A DNA stretch of 64,000 nt. Source: Epiperipatus broadwayi (taxonomy: Eukaryota > Onychophora > Udeonychophora > Euonychophora > Peripatidae). The DNA is taken from positions 1,426,001 through 1,490,000 of the forward strand of contig JAQFVV010006425.1 of NCBI GenBank assembly GCA_028023455.1. Direction: 5' to 3'. Position numbers and translations under genes: made by a program. This document shows, in pieces, positions 21,480 through 33,572 of this stretch (the stretch's first letter is position 1; each line of letters starts with the position of its first letter). The notes under the pieces were generated by a model. That model was not told the origin of the DNA, ran no database searches, and saw only the letters and a list, made by a program, of their open reading frames with translations.

Positions 21480-22740
21480 AATAGAGGATGCTTAATTCAA
21501 TATTAAACTATAAAGACATGGTAATCAAATTTTGTGAAGAAAAACCAAGAGTAATGATGATAAATGCAGGGGAAAGAGAAATTTTATTTCTTGGGGAATA
21601 TATAAAACCAAATGTGATGAATGGGTATAACTATTTGGGAATTGTCTTAAGTAATCAGAGAAAATGCCCGGAATAATGGGAGAAAAAATTGATTAATGAA
21701 GTAAAGAAAAGTATTGATAAAGAAATTAACAGTGTTTTTATATAATAACTATGATGTATAAAGAATTGTATGGAAGGGAGTGGCAGTAGCAGTTGTTAAC
21801 TTATGGTAATGGTGCATTACATGTTAATAAAGGGGTGTTAGATTATATAGAAAAAGTACAAATAGGAGTAGAAAAACATGCATTGGATGCAGATGTGTGG
21901 ATGACAAAGGAGTTAATTTGAAAAGAAATGGTATGAATGATCAAGGTCTTATGTGAGAGGTGCAAAAAGCAAAATAAAAATGTTTGGTATCTTGCAATTT
22001 ATGGTTAGTAAGAAAATAGCCAAAATAGTTTTTAATTGGATTATGAAAGTCAGGCAATAAGATGGTTGAGAAATATTGTATGGTATGCAGAAGATTTGGA
22101 TAAAGATTTTATGTCGGTATACTTGTACAAATCAGTGGGGTGATTGTATTAAGAGTATTGTTGAATGTTATAGTGGCAAAGAATAGGATAGAATAATAGA
22201 TACATTATTAAAAATAAAGAGCTGGAAAGGTGGAGAACTAATATGTAGAGTGAAGATAAAATATTGGGTATGAGTTAATTTATGATAATAGTAGTTTACT
22301 GATTAAATTTTGAAGAGGATTGTTAGTAATAAGGGAAGGTACACATAAATGGAGAAATGTGAGTGATTTAGACTGCAAATTAGATAAAAAGGCATGGAAA
22401 TATTAGGCATCTGATAATTGAATATTAATGCTTACAAACATAAAGGTTATAAATAATAAAGTTGTGGGATAATAAATGTAAACTAAGTGTTTATACAGAA
22501 AGAGGGTTCTTGATATTGCAAAAAGATAATGGGGGTCTAGATATAAAAGCCATGTTGTGGACAAATATGATGCTGTGAAAATGGTATAGAGCAGAGTACA
22601 GAAGAATATGGAAAAAAATTAGGGTGAAGAATGTAAAGGAAATGTAAGGTGGTGAACAGGTTTTTCTGAGCATAATGACAGAGATTCCTGACTTCGATAA
22701 AGAAGAAGCTGTATCACATCATATAGAATATTGACGCCAT
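21480..22740 (+). mobile_element. degenerate LINE, C-terminal part
   Basis: Translation across frameshifts gives NYLGIVLSNQRK, a YIEKVQIGVEKHALDADVW segment, WYAEDL, LVIREGTHKWRN followed by a Cys/His-poor remnant of a terminal zinc knuckle, and a closing FDKEEA segment. These follow in the order found at the C-terminus of one LINE type, distinct from the RTE-type copies here. The RT core is not present. Confidence 0.6.
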
Positions 22741-23905
22741 TTGTCATCATGTCAGTATATTATACATATAATATTATCTTTTATAATTAATTTTATGTAA
22801 AATGGCAATTGGTTTTCAATTCAGAATTAGTAATTTTTTTTATATATAATTTATTAAAATACGTCAATTTAACTATTTAGAAATGTGGAAAAAACGAATT
22901 ATATTAATAACATGAAGGCAAGTGATAATCTAATTTAAAACATTTCTACATTAATTTATTTATTTTTAGTCAGTTAGGTTTTAAATGTTTGTAAATTATT
23001 AACTTTAACTGAGAATAAATTGTTATTGCAAAAACATACATCATATTTATTAAAATTTTGTTTACATACAAAAAATAAATATATTTTGTTTAAAATGCAT
23101 TTTTTGTTTATTCATCATAATGTGTTAATGCAGTCATTGTAGTAATTATTTAATTTTTCATTTTTTTTAAGTGGTAGATGAAAATACATCTCTTCCTTTT
23201 ATATTTAAAACAATATATTAAAAATATAATTGAAAAAGTGATCGTGATCCTCAAAATAAAACCGTAATTTATTATGGAAAATGTATATATATATATATTA
23301 TTCAAATAAAATTATATATCTATATAAAGCGTCTCTTAAATTCAGCATCATAAAATAAATTTTCAAGACATTATATTTAAGCAAGAATAATAAATTATAA
23401 TAATTCCGTTGATAGAAAAGAGAAGGGGGAGGGGTGCGATCTTTTTTTATAATGCATTTAAATCATGAGTCATAAAATCGTTGTAAGAATAAATAAAACA
23501 AATAATTAGTACATGAAAGTATCACAGAGAATCTTAGTCTATAATTAAAAATCCTCCAAGGTTTGACACCCATTATAAAATAAATAATCAATTATTTGAT
23601 GACACTAAACTTAATATATGTCTTGTGTGTATGCAAGAGAATGTGTGTGTGTGTGCATGTAGAAAATTACATAATGGAATGGTTTATTGTTAGATTTATT
23701 GAAGTTTGAATACCAAAAATATAGAATTGATTGTGTAATCCCTGGATCCTGAACACTGTATTTTATCACTCATTTACTGATCTAAAGAACACCGAACTAT
23801 ATATATACTAGATATTATATAGAATATATATATATGACAATATATGTAATATAATCATATAATTATAACATATAAAAGCTCTTTTCTGCAATTTTTAAAT
23901 TTTTG
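22741..23905. other. AT-rich non-coding DNA
   Basis: Short TA and GT runs only. No gene or repeat family recognised. Confidence 0.5.
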
Positions 23906-23911
23906 CCCATT

Positions 23912-24026
23912 TCAATTAGCCGAGAGGTCATCACAGCCGCATTGCAAGCAAGTAGTTGGTTGCAGACGGTTGTGGGTTCGCCTCCCGACCGATGCTATGA
24001 CATATAGAAAAAAAAACAAAAACAAC
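23912..24026 (+). mobile_element. tRNA-derived SINE copy
   Basis: Plus-strand head with AGCCGAGAGGTCATCACAGCC, an internal stretch shared with 1480-1587 (AAGTAGTTGGTTGCAGACGG) and B-box GGTTCGCCTCCC, followed by an A-rich tail. No TSD was identified with confidence. Confidence 0.75.
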
Positions 24027-24614
24027 AATATTCCATACATAGTGACATCTACCGGCTCTATATAAAATTAATACAAGCCTATAATTTATGCTTTAATATC
24101 TTAATAATAATACATATTATATAACTCTCCATTCATTTTTAATTTATTTTTAATTTGCAAAAGCAACATAAAGGATTTATTCCTTGTATTTTATATATAT
24201 GTAAAGTAAATTTCAAAACAATTTTCATTCTATAAAATTTCATATCATATTGTTTCATTTACACATAATCATAAATTATAAATATAAGGTCAAACTAATA
24301 TAGTCTTTTTTTATATATTTTGAATAAAAAAATTCACTTACATAACAATTAATATTTCAGCTAATTCTGTTGATCATCTTCAGAATAAACTATTATTTTT
24401 AATTTTTTAAGCATTATATGTTTCTTATTTGGCCATTAAACAATTGATAAATTAATGGCAAAATGAGAATAATTATGCTACCCAGTTTAATAAATTAATA
24501 AATAATTAATTTTAAAGATGCCCAAAGGATTGGCCAAAACATTAATCAATGTAAATGTTTCTATTAAAAAAAAAGAAAAGAAATATAATAATTAATTTTA
24601 CATTAATAATTTAT
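24027..24614. other. AT-rich non-coding DNA
   Basis: A minus-strand CTGAAGA...GCTGAAATATT near 24350-24385 may be a worn PLE tail, but pairing is poor. Nothing else seen. Confidence 0.4.
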
Positions 24615-25066
24615 GATTATATATACAGAATTAAACTTGGTCGAAGTGTTTTTGGTAGAAATAACAATATTAAAATGATATATGTCTATGTGTTTAAAAA
24701 GGAAAGTTTTTAATAAATGAGTTTTTTACTTATGAATCTGAGACTTCAGACCACTCAAGAAAGTATGGAGAAATGCATGTTAGGTGTAAAAAAAAAAAGA
24801 TAAAAGGGAAATACATGGATGAGAAAACAAACTGGTATTACTGATATCACTGAAATGCTTAAGAAATGAAATGGAGTTGGGATTGACATATTACTATAAG
24901 AAATGATAAGAGATGGGCATTAAAATTTGAAACTGGATTCCAAGATGTAAAAAAAACTACAAAAAGACTATTTGGGATGGATGGATGAAATAAGAAGTGT
25001 GTTAGGGTGATATAGAGAAAGAGGCTAGAGACCTTTACCATGCAGTAGATTGAAAATGATTGAAAA
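24615..25066 (+). mobile_element. RTE-type LINE 3'-end fragment
   Basis: Parallel to 29970-30490: counterpart of RIKLGWSAFGRNN, SMEKCMLGVK, TDITEM, then WMDEIR and the 3' tail, with small indels and stops. It runs into a (TA)n tract where the intact copy has short TGATGA repeats. Confidence 0.8.

Positions 25067-25142
<76 letters not shown>
25067..25142. repeat. (TA)n microsatellite
   Basis: Perfect TA tract directly at the 3' end of the LINE fragment. Confidence 0.95.
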
Positions 25143-25143
<1 letters not shown>

Positions 25144-25168
25144 CAAACTAACCAAAGGAAATACATAA

Positions 25169-25282
25169 ATAAACAAAAAAAAAGACTTATAAATCCAATA
25201 AATAATATTATATTTCAACCAGAGGACTGGTTGAAATATAATATTATTTATTGGATTTATAAGTCTTTTTTTTTTGTTTATA
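25169..25282. repeat. near-perfect 50 bp inverted repeat with 6 nt loop
   Basis: Arms 25169-25211 and 25218-25282 are complementary almost throughout, differing mainly in A/T run length, and meet at GAGGAC. The RNA would be a long hairpin on either strand. No TSD was found. Confidence 0.8.
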
Positions 25283-25284
25283 TA

Positions 25285-27235
25285 TATATAAATCATTGGA
25301 TCCAAGGTTTTTTCAGATTTCAAAAATAGATCTTTTATTTCATCACCATAAATCCAAATTTTGCTAAGATAAAGAAGTGGTGGTCATTGCAGTTAGGCTT
25401 ATTAATTTATAGATATTTATGAACAGTTTTACTTCTTTATTTTTGCATGCAAATGTGTATAACATTGTAGATATGCATGTGATAACCAATACCATACAGC
25501 ATCCTTTGATTACTCAAGCTTGTAACAGAGGAGCTGAAGTAGAATGGTTAAAATGAATTATTAATTCTAAATCATATATTATATATAAGAAAAAGAAGTA
25601 GCATAAGGTTTGTTTCTATGAAACTGTGAATATATACTTATACACACACACAAAAAAAAAGAATGTTGAATATATATTAATCTTGATATTCATAAACTAT
25701 AAGATTAATACTTATAGAAATACGATATGTACTTATTATATAGTTATGATCACATTATATTACAATTATGTATATTTTTGTTTTTATTAGGGTTGCTTTG
25801 TAATAGTTAGAAATTCATTTACTGGTTAACAATGAATTATTAGTTGGGTTGACTATGAATAGATTACTTAAAAATCCATACTGTTTTGTAAATTTAAAAT
25901 ATTTATGCTTATCTTTTTGGATTTGAACCCAGGTTATTAATATTTTATACCACAACATTTTTCCTGAATAAAATGTCTAATTTTAAACCTCCTGAAAAAT
26001 TCATTATACATTCTTAAAACACTTTAGTTGGATCAGGTCACAATCTCTAAATTTCTCACAAGTTTTTAAATGTTTAGCACTTGTAAGTCAAATTGTAGTA
26101 ATGTTTCACTTTAAGGACTGAAAACAATTGTGGAGCTATTAAGCTGGATTTTTTGTTTTGCTTTTATTTATTTATTTATTTATTATATTGTTGGATAATG
26201 AGAATCAGGCATATTAAGGTCTGATTGAAATATAAGATTTATGAAGAAAAATACAGAGGCAAATAAATATGTCTAAAATATAAATCTGTAAAATTATCTT
26301 TGTTGAATGTACTATTTTATTGTCTAAAAAACAAAATAATATAGAAATAATTGAAACAGTTTACTTTTACACTTATATTCAGAATTCTAATTGCATATAT
26401 AAAACAGTAAATACGACAAATGTTTTTAACTGCTGCTATTCGCGTATTAATCTATTTCTCCTGTTGTGAAAAAAATTTCCTTTTATCTGTATGCATCAAA
26501 TCTGTTGTGTTTGGCTGAATTGCAGTATTCAGACTCGAACCAACTCAAAACAACAGTAATATCAAAGAATAACATCATGTACAATTTAAAATGATATTTT
26601 ATTATAACAAATATACATACATATTATACAATCAATAAACACAATTTGACATATAATTTAGTCAATAATCAGCTGGTCATGCCAAATGACTGGACTCAGT
26701 TTCAGCTGTGCATATTAGCTTGCCTCATGAGATCTTGTTTGTTTGTTGGTATACTAATGTGTAAACTATTGATCTCTTTATAAGTTAGAATGACATTTTA
26801 AAATTGAGATTTAATCCATTGAAATTCAATAGAAATGCTTGAAATTCAGTATAGAACTAAATATTATTGAGATAATATCTATGGGGCACTGAAATTTTTG
26901 ACAGGTCACCTACTTTCTTAGATATGGCATGGAGAGTGGATAAGTATTTAATATTTAAAGTTCTTATTAGAACTTTCATTTGTTCCAAAAAATGCTGCTA
27001 GATAGAAGTATAGAGATATTTTTAAATAATAAGAATGTTTGTTTATACTATAGTTTTAATAAGCTTTTTTTTAAAAAAAAAAAACAATTTTTTTCAATTA
27101 AAAATAAAAAATGTCACCCAATTTTAAACAGAAAAGTTAGTTATTGATTTATTGTACATATATGATTAACTACACATACTAAATATGATATTTACATAAA
27201 GAGTATACATATTAATTTAGTGCAGAAATACAGCT
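25285..27235. other. AT-rich non-coding DNA
   Basis: A B-box-like CCTGGGTTCAAATCC on the minus strand near 25920-25935 lacks a convincing A box. No other feature recognised. Confidence 0.5.
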
Positions 27236-27696
27236 TTGCTATTAACTGAAAGGAGACCCTTTGATTCCTCTTGGAGGCCTTAAAGGAACCGAGCAGGGCA
27301 AATTCCTAATGTCCACTCCATACGTTCTTGTCGTTGCAGCTGTTATTACTAGGTGATTATTCATATAGTATATGAACATGGATGTGCTGCTCACCAAGAT
27401 GCATTAGCCAGCATGGTGAGTTTATTGGCTTTTTACCTCTGAGTTTAAGATCAAGAAACACCATGGTCTTTCTTCTCAGTGCCTGATAAGGCAGAATGAA
27501 TGTTTGTGTAAAGGATAAATATTTTCCCAATACATATATACAATTATGACAGACAAAAATAAAGCATGACCCTTATTCCCAGGAGGCTGTAAAGTCACCA
27601 ACCAAGGCAGTGGTTGGTGGCCGAAGGCGGAGGGCGCTAAGAATCCCCTGATTGCGGACCCAGGCTGCCATTTGATGACAACTTTTTATTTAGGTA

Positions 27697-28420
27697 CTTA
27701 CAACTTCAGATCACTTTCAAGTGAAGGAAGAATCCAAGAATTAGAAGAAGAACTCTTATATTAAATGGGACATTATTGGACTTTGTGAAGTTAGAAGAAA
27801 AGGTGAAGAGACAATTGATTTAAAAAGTGGACATATACTCTATTATAAAGGCACAAATATTGGAAATACAAGTGGAGTAGGATTCATTATAAATAAAAAG
27901 TGGAAGAACAATATTGTGGAGATTGATCGTGTATCGGACAGAGTGGCAAGATTAGTTATACAACTTAATAACAGATACCAAATGCAGATAATTCAGGTTT
28001 ATGCTCCAACAAGTTCTCATAGTGATGAAGTAGTAGAAGATTTTTATATGGATGTACAAAAGGCTTTTGATCAGAGTAAACACCATTTTAAAATTGTTAT
28101 GGGAGACTTTAATGCTAGAATTAGTAAAAAAATGAAAGATGAAAGTGCTGTGGGTAATTTTGGTTATGGTAATAGAAATGAGAGAGGACATAGACTTGTG
28201 GAGTTTTCAGAAAAATAAAAACTTTATATTATGAATTCTTTTTTTGAGAAAAATGTTAAAAGGAAATGGACATGGAAGCATCCAAATGAAAGTACAGCAG
28301 AATTGGATTATATTTTGACTAACAGGAAATACATATTTCAAGGTTGTAATGTTCTTAATAAATTTAACACAGGAAGTGATCATCGATTAGTAAGGTGTAA
28401 GATACGTGTTAATGTAAAAC
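27697..28420 (+). pseudogene. LINE endonuclease domain
   Basis: Apurinic/apyrimidinic-type endonuclease that nicks the target for priming. Visible motifs are YNFRSL at the start, WDIIGLCEVRRKGE with the catalytic Glu, QVYAPTS, MGDFNARI with Asp and Asn, AELDYIL, and GSDHRLV with the catalytic Asp-His. The frame shifts near 27760 and a TAA at 28216-28218 interrupts it in phase, so it cannot be translated whole. Confidence 0.88.
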
Positions 28421-29042
28421 TAGAGAGACAAAAATTATTAAGAAAAACAATATTTACAGTTGATATTCCTAATCTTCAGAAACATTCTAATGAATTTAAA
28501 TTAGAACTTACAAATCGGTTTCAAGTATTAGTAGATTTTGAACATGATTCAGATTTAAATGAAATTAATATGAAAATAACTGATACACTTTTGAAAACTG
28601 CAACAAAGATAGCTGGTAGAAAGAAACAGCAATTGACCAATAAAATTTCTACTGAGACTAGAGGATTTATGAAGAAAAGAAGGAATATGAAGATATACAA
28701 AAATGATGCATTAAAAAGAATTGAATATCTCAAATTTTGTAAAATGGTGCTGAAAAGAGTTGAAAATGATATAAGAAAGTATAACTGTGAACTAGCAAGG
28801 AAAGCTGTAGAAGAAAATAAAAGTCTTAAGAATGTAAAACAACATTTTGGTATTGGTAGGAAATTTATATCTGCAATAAGAAAAAAAGATGGAATTATTA
28901 CTAAAAGGAGAGATGACATCATGAAATTGGTAGAAGATTTTTATCAAGAATTATATAGTAATAAAGAACAAGTACCTCCTATATCTATTACATCTTCCAA
29001 ATTGCCCAGAATTTTAAATGAAGAAGTGAGACATGCAATTAA

Positions 29043-30480
29043 ATGTATGAAAAAGGAAAGGCTCCTGGTAATTATGGAATTATAATTGATATATTAAAAG
29101 AAGCAGGTGAAGAAATAGAAAATTTTTTAACAAAGTTATATACCAAATGTCTAAATGATAAAGATGTACCGGATGATTGGAAGAATGCAGTAATAATGTT
29201 AATATTTAAAAAAGGTGATAAAGAAAATATTAGAAATTACAGACCTATCAGCCTTTTATCAGTTTTATATAAAATTTTTACCAAGATAATTACTACTCGT
29301 CTACAGAGAACATTGGATTTCCACCAACCAAGAGAACAAGCCGGATTTAAAAGTGGTTTTAGTACAGTAGATTATATCCAGGTATTGAGAGAAGTTATAG
29401 AAAGGACAAATGAATATGAGTTGCCATTATGCTTAGGATTTGTAGATTATGAAAAGGCATTTGATTCTATAAACGTTTCTTCAGTGATTAAAGCATTAGA
29501 TCATCAAGGTATATTGTCATATTTTAAAGAATATTTATAAAAATGCAACAGCAACAATTAGATTACATAATGACACTGAGAAAGTCAACATTGAGAAAGG
29601 TGTAAGACAAGGTGATTCCATATCTCCAAAACTTTTTACAGCAGTGCTGAAATGAAGCATTTTGTGGATTAAAATGGGAAACTAAAGGAGTGAAAGTAAA
29701 TGGTGATTATTTAAGTCATTTAGATTTCGCAGATGATGTAGTTGTTTTTGCAAATAATGCTTCAGATCTGCAGGAAATGTTGCAGGAATTATCAGATGAA
29801 AGTAGGAAAGTAGGACTAAAGATAAATGTTAAAAAGACTAAAGTAATGTTTAATCGATTTGCTCAAAATATGAAATAAAGATTGATTATGATGAATTAGA
29901 AGAAGTTAACAGTTACAAATACCTTGGTCAGATTATTAATACAGATGGAAACATAATGGAGAAAATTAATCATAGAATTAAACTTGGTTGGAGTGCTTTT
30001 GGTAGAAATAACTTGATACTAAAAGGAAATATGCCTATGTGTTTGAAAAGGAAGGTTTTTAACAAATGTGTTTTACCAGTTCTTACTTATGGATCTGAGA
30101 CTTGGACACTTAATAGAAGAGCAATTCAGAGACTTCAGACCACTCAAAGAAGTATGGAGAGATGTATGTTGGGAGTAACAAGAAGAGATCGTAAACGCAA
30201 TGTATGGGTAAGAGAACAAACAGGTGTTACTGACCTCATTGAAAAAATTAAAAGATTGGAGTTGGGCTGGACATATTGTTAGGAGATGATAATAGATGAA
30301 CAATTGAAATTTTAAACTGGATTCCAAGAGATTGTAAAAGACCCAGAAAGAGACCACACGTGAGATGGATGGATGAAATAAGAAAGTGTGCAGGGGTGAT
30401 GTGGAGAAGAGAAGGTAAAGATCAGAGAAGATGGATTAAACTTGGAGAGACCTTCATCCTGCAGTGGATTGATAATGGTT
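29043..30480 (+). pseudogene. LINE reverse transcriptase and C-terminal domain
   Basis: Motifs in order: IFKKGDKENIRNYRPISLL, REQAGFKSGFST, motif A FVDYEKAFDS, motif B RQGDSISPKLF, motif C LDFADDVVVF with both Asp, LKINVKKTKVM, YKYLGQI, LPVLTYGSETWTL, QRSMERCMLGV and KRPRKRPHVRWMDEIRK. At least four frameshifts or stops break it: near 29050 (between linker and RT), near 29520, around 29650, and a TAA at 29876. Some parts lie in three different frames. Confidence 0.88.
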
Positions 30481-30575
30481 GATAATGATGATGATATGAA
30501 CTACAAGTATGAACTTGATTTAAAGTGATATTATAGATATTAAATGATGTTACATTTACAATATAGTTTTGCTTA

Positions 30576-30579
<4 letters not shown>

Positions 30580-30607
<28 letters not shown>
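30580..30607. repeat. (TA)n microsatellite
   Basis: Short TA tract about 85 bp past the LINE 3' end. Confidence 0.9.
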
Positions 30608-30610
<3 letters not shown>

Positions 30611-30799
30611 TTCCAATCAAAAGCCAAACTGTCAAATACTTTTCAATAAAAATATTTTTAATCACTTATATACACATATATTATTATTTATTCATACTAA
30701 AGATGATAATAAATTCTGTCTAATGCTACACTAGTAATTACAAATAAAATAAAAATTTGTATAACATTACTATACTAGACAAAAACAAAATTTTATTAA

Positions 30800-30830
30800 A
30801 ATTTTTCCATGACCATGGTTTCATCAGATA
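30800..30830 (-). ncRNA. hammerhead-like motif in PLE 2 tail
   Basis: Minus strand: canonical CTGATGA (complement of 30821-30827), a perfect CCATG/CATGG stem, then AAAAA where GAAA is expected. Partly decayed. Confidence 0.5.
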
Positions 30831-31084
30831 ACAAATAGACATTTTAAAATGAAATTTTTACTTCAAAAATCAATTTCTTTTAATATCAAATAATGGTCTC
30901 CGATTCAAAACATTTTATCATCAAAATTTCCCTTACTCTTTTTTCAATTCACTTTTTTCATAAAAGATAATCCCTGAATTGTCAAATAATATTTTTAACA
31001 TATATTCACTTCATGAATATACAAAGATAAATAAAGATATCTACTTTTAACTCTCACTTATGAACTTTAACTTTTTCATTAAGA

Positions 31085-31235
31085 CTTAATTTACTTTGAC
31101 CTATATAAATTTTATGACAATTGCAAGGAATCCTGTAAATTACTCCAGGAATAGATTTGAAATCAACTGGCTGTTTTGAACCATTTACTAATGAATTTAA
31201 ATTCAGGCCTTTCTTCCAGGCTACTGTCATATGAT
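31085..31235 (-). pseudogene. PLE 2 GIY-YIG domain
   Basis: GVIYRIPCNCHKIYIGQSK with both signature Tyr and the CxC pair visible, Lys-Leu following where an Arg is usual. It is the last part of the broken PLE 2 polyprotein. Confidence 0.72.
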
Positions 31236-31689
31236 TCAGTAAAACAAACTATTCTAATAAATCAATTTACTAATTGATTACTTATATGGCAGAAAAATAA
31301 ATATTTTGATTCTCATTAATAATTAAATCTTTATTGCTAAACAGATTTCTAGATATGTTTTTAAATATAATTTTCTAATAAAGTCATAATTATATTCTAA
31401 CTTAATATAATCAGAAACAAATTGACACCTTCCTCTTAATATAACTATTATTTTTGAAATTATGAAGTCTTATATTCCTATAACAAAAAATCAATAAATA
31501 AAATTTCTTATGAGTAAAAGGTTGATAACTGTCTGGCCTTTTCATATTTTTTAAATTTTTTGCTTTAATAAAATGATTACAAAACAAAACATTATCATCA
31601 CTTAAATCTAAAAATTTTAATTTAGCAAATTCAAATGTACCACATCAATAATAAATTTAATATTAGAATCAAAAGCATTCAATCTATCA

Positions 31690-31895
31690 AAAATATCATT
31701 CAATTTATCTTCTTGTATAACAACCAAACAATCATCAACATAACAAATAATTGTAAAGAAACAAAAAAATTTTTAATAACATTACTATCTAAAAAATCAA
31801 TATAGACAGAGAACATTAAAGGAGAAGTAACATAACCAATAATACAACTCACTTTAATTTTATAAAACACATCATTACACACAATATACATAGAA
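31690..31895 (-). pseudogene. PLE 2 RT motif B-C region
   Basis: MYIVCNDVFYKIK followed by GYVTSPLMFSVYID and, after a frameshift, YVDDCLVV with the catalytic Asp pair. Other RT parts upstream (to about 32520) are recognisable only in short pieces. Confidence 0.7.
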
Positions 31896-32605
31896 TCCCT
31901 TTAATAGTAAATTATAAATGACCTTAATCTTATCTGCAGTAAAATATTCAAATTTCTTTAAAACATCAAGAAACATAGTATTTCTTTTTATTCTATCAAT
32001 TGATTGGTACATGTTTTCAATAACTAACAAAAACACAATCTTTTTTTCTAAAATAAATCCCTTAAATTTATAATATGCTTCAAAAGAAGAAGATACACAA
32101 CATTGAACTAAATTTATATAATTCTTAAAAAAATATAAGAAAATTTAAAATTTTATCAATAACCCCCCCATAAAATCAAAAATACACCTTAAAAGAAAAT
32201 GATCTTTGTGAGGTTTCAAATTTTAAAAAAATCATAGGAGCCAAAAAAAATTACTAGAATTACAGTTGAAATAAATAGATCTCTCTATAATAAACATATA
32301 TTTACTACAATTTTCAATAATTTCAGTTAACTTACATTTAATTTTTTGCCAGGATTAGAATTTAAAATAAAATAAAATACTTTCTATCATTTAATTCTAA
32401 AGAAACTTTAATTTTAAAATCACTATTACTTAAAAATGCAAAATGGTCATTACTATCTTCTTTTAATAGAGTAACATAATTGGCTTTTAATTTTTTTTTA
32501 AGAAAATGTATTTTTGGGGAGCTAAAACATATTTTTTTCTCTCAAGTAACAGCCTATTTAAAATTACCTGTGGAGACTTTTTATTATTTTCTGGAATATT
32601 TTTAC

Positions 32606-33485
32606 AGAAAAATAAATTGAAGGATTTTTTGATAGATTGAATTTTTATGATTCTAATATTGAATTCATTATTGAGAGGAGGGCATTTGAACTTGTTAAAT
32701 TAAAATTTTTAGATTTAAGTGTTCATATATTTGATAATGTTTTATTTTGTAATCATTTCATTAAGGCAAAACATATAAAATATGATATGGTGAGACAGTT
32801 ATCAACCTTTTATTCATAAGAAACTTTCTTTATTGATTTTTTGTTATAGGAATATAAGATTTAATAATTTTTAAAATAACATTTATATTCAGAGAAACCT
32901 TCATGAATTTATTTGGAATATTATATTTAATAAAATATTTATAAATTTGTTATTAATAATGACTTAATTATTAATGAGATTAAAGAGTTTATTTCTCTAG
33001 AATATAAGTTATCATTTTTTTTATCATATAAATCATCAATTACGAATTTATAAGAATAGTTTTATGAAAGTGGCCTGGAAGAAAGGCCTGAATTTAAATT
33101 TATTATTAAATATTTCAAAACAGTCAATTGATTCCAAATCTATTTCTGGGGTAGTTTATAAGATTTTTTGCAGTTATCATAAAAATTTATATAGGTTAGA
33201 GTAAATTAAGTTTTAGTAAAAGAGTTAAAGTTGATAAGAGTAGAGTTAAAAATAGATTCCACAATTCAGCTTTATATATTCATAAACTGAAAACAGGTCA
33301 TAAAATATTATTTGATATTGCAGAGGTTATTTTTTATGAAAAAGGTGAATTGAAAATAAGAATAAAACAAATTTTGATGATTTTTTTTTTTTAATCTGAG
33401 GCCATCAATCTTATGTAAACATTATTTGATATTAAATAAAATTGGTATTTAATGTGAATGATGGGGAGACTTTTATTTTGTGTGT

Positions 33486-33488
<3 letters not shown>
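32606..33488 (+). mobile_element. Penelope-like element 2, 5'-truncated plus-strand copy
   Basis: Starts about a dozen residues after the YVDD position: NKLKDFF, RLNFYDSNIEFIIE, FLDLSVHIFDNVLF, then VAWKKGLNLN, a worn GVVYKIFCSYHK and tail sequence parallel to 30850-31080 inverted. Its tail is cut at about 33488 by (TA)n and the LTR element and resumes at 46436. Confidence 0.72.

Positions 33489-33489
<1 letters not shown>

Positions 33490-33570
<81 letters not shown>
33490..33570. repeat. (TA)n microsatellite, target of the LTR element
   Basis: TA tract after GTGTGTGTGA. A second TA tract flanks the other end of the LTR element (46413-46435), so the element inserted inside one microsatellite. 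Confidence 0.9.

Positions 33571-33572
<2 letters not shown>

Larger units (their letters stand above)
27240..30495 (+). mobile_element. nearly full-length RTE-type LINE, inactivated
   Basis: A GC-richer 5' region (27240-27690) including GGCGGAGGGCGCTAAG leads into one interrupted ORF with an N-terminal endonuclease and a C-terminal RT. The 3' end is TGATAATGATGATGATA, the short repeat tail usual for RTE elements. About 3.2 kb is the normal size for this clade. Other 3' ends of the same family occur at 19280, 24615, 54240 and 63605, and a split copy at 10870-17438. Confidence 0.85.
30770..32605 (-). mobile_element. Penelope-like element 2, minus-strand copy
   Basis: Minus-strand translation with many stops gives, in order, a VLAPQKYIFLKKK segment, SNDHFAFLSNSDFK, the RT motif C CYVDDCLVV, FDRLNAFDSNIKF, VAWKKGLNLNS, and a GIY-YIG block IYRIPCNCHKIYIGQSK. 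The tail has a hammerhead-like motif. It is a different PLE family from element 1 and more decayed. Confidence 0.78.

Noticed and set aside
25905-25975. Possible tRNA or SINE on the minus strand (CCTGGGTTCAAATCC)
   Set aside because: B-box-like motif only; no A box, no stem structure and no match to the SINE copies.
28521-28922. Minus-strand 133-residue hydrophobic frame
   Set aside because: It is the antisense shadow of the LINE ORF, and similar shadows oppose the PLE frames (11782-12105, 12830-13129, 14649-14954) and the gag-like frame (39207-39413, 40244-40525).
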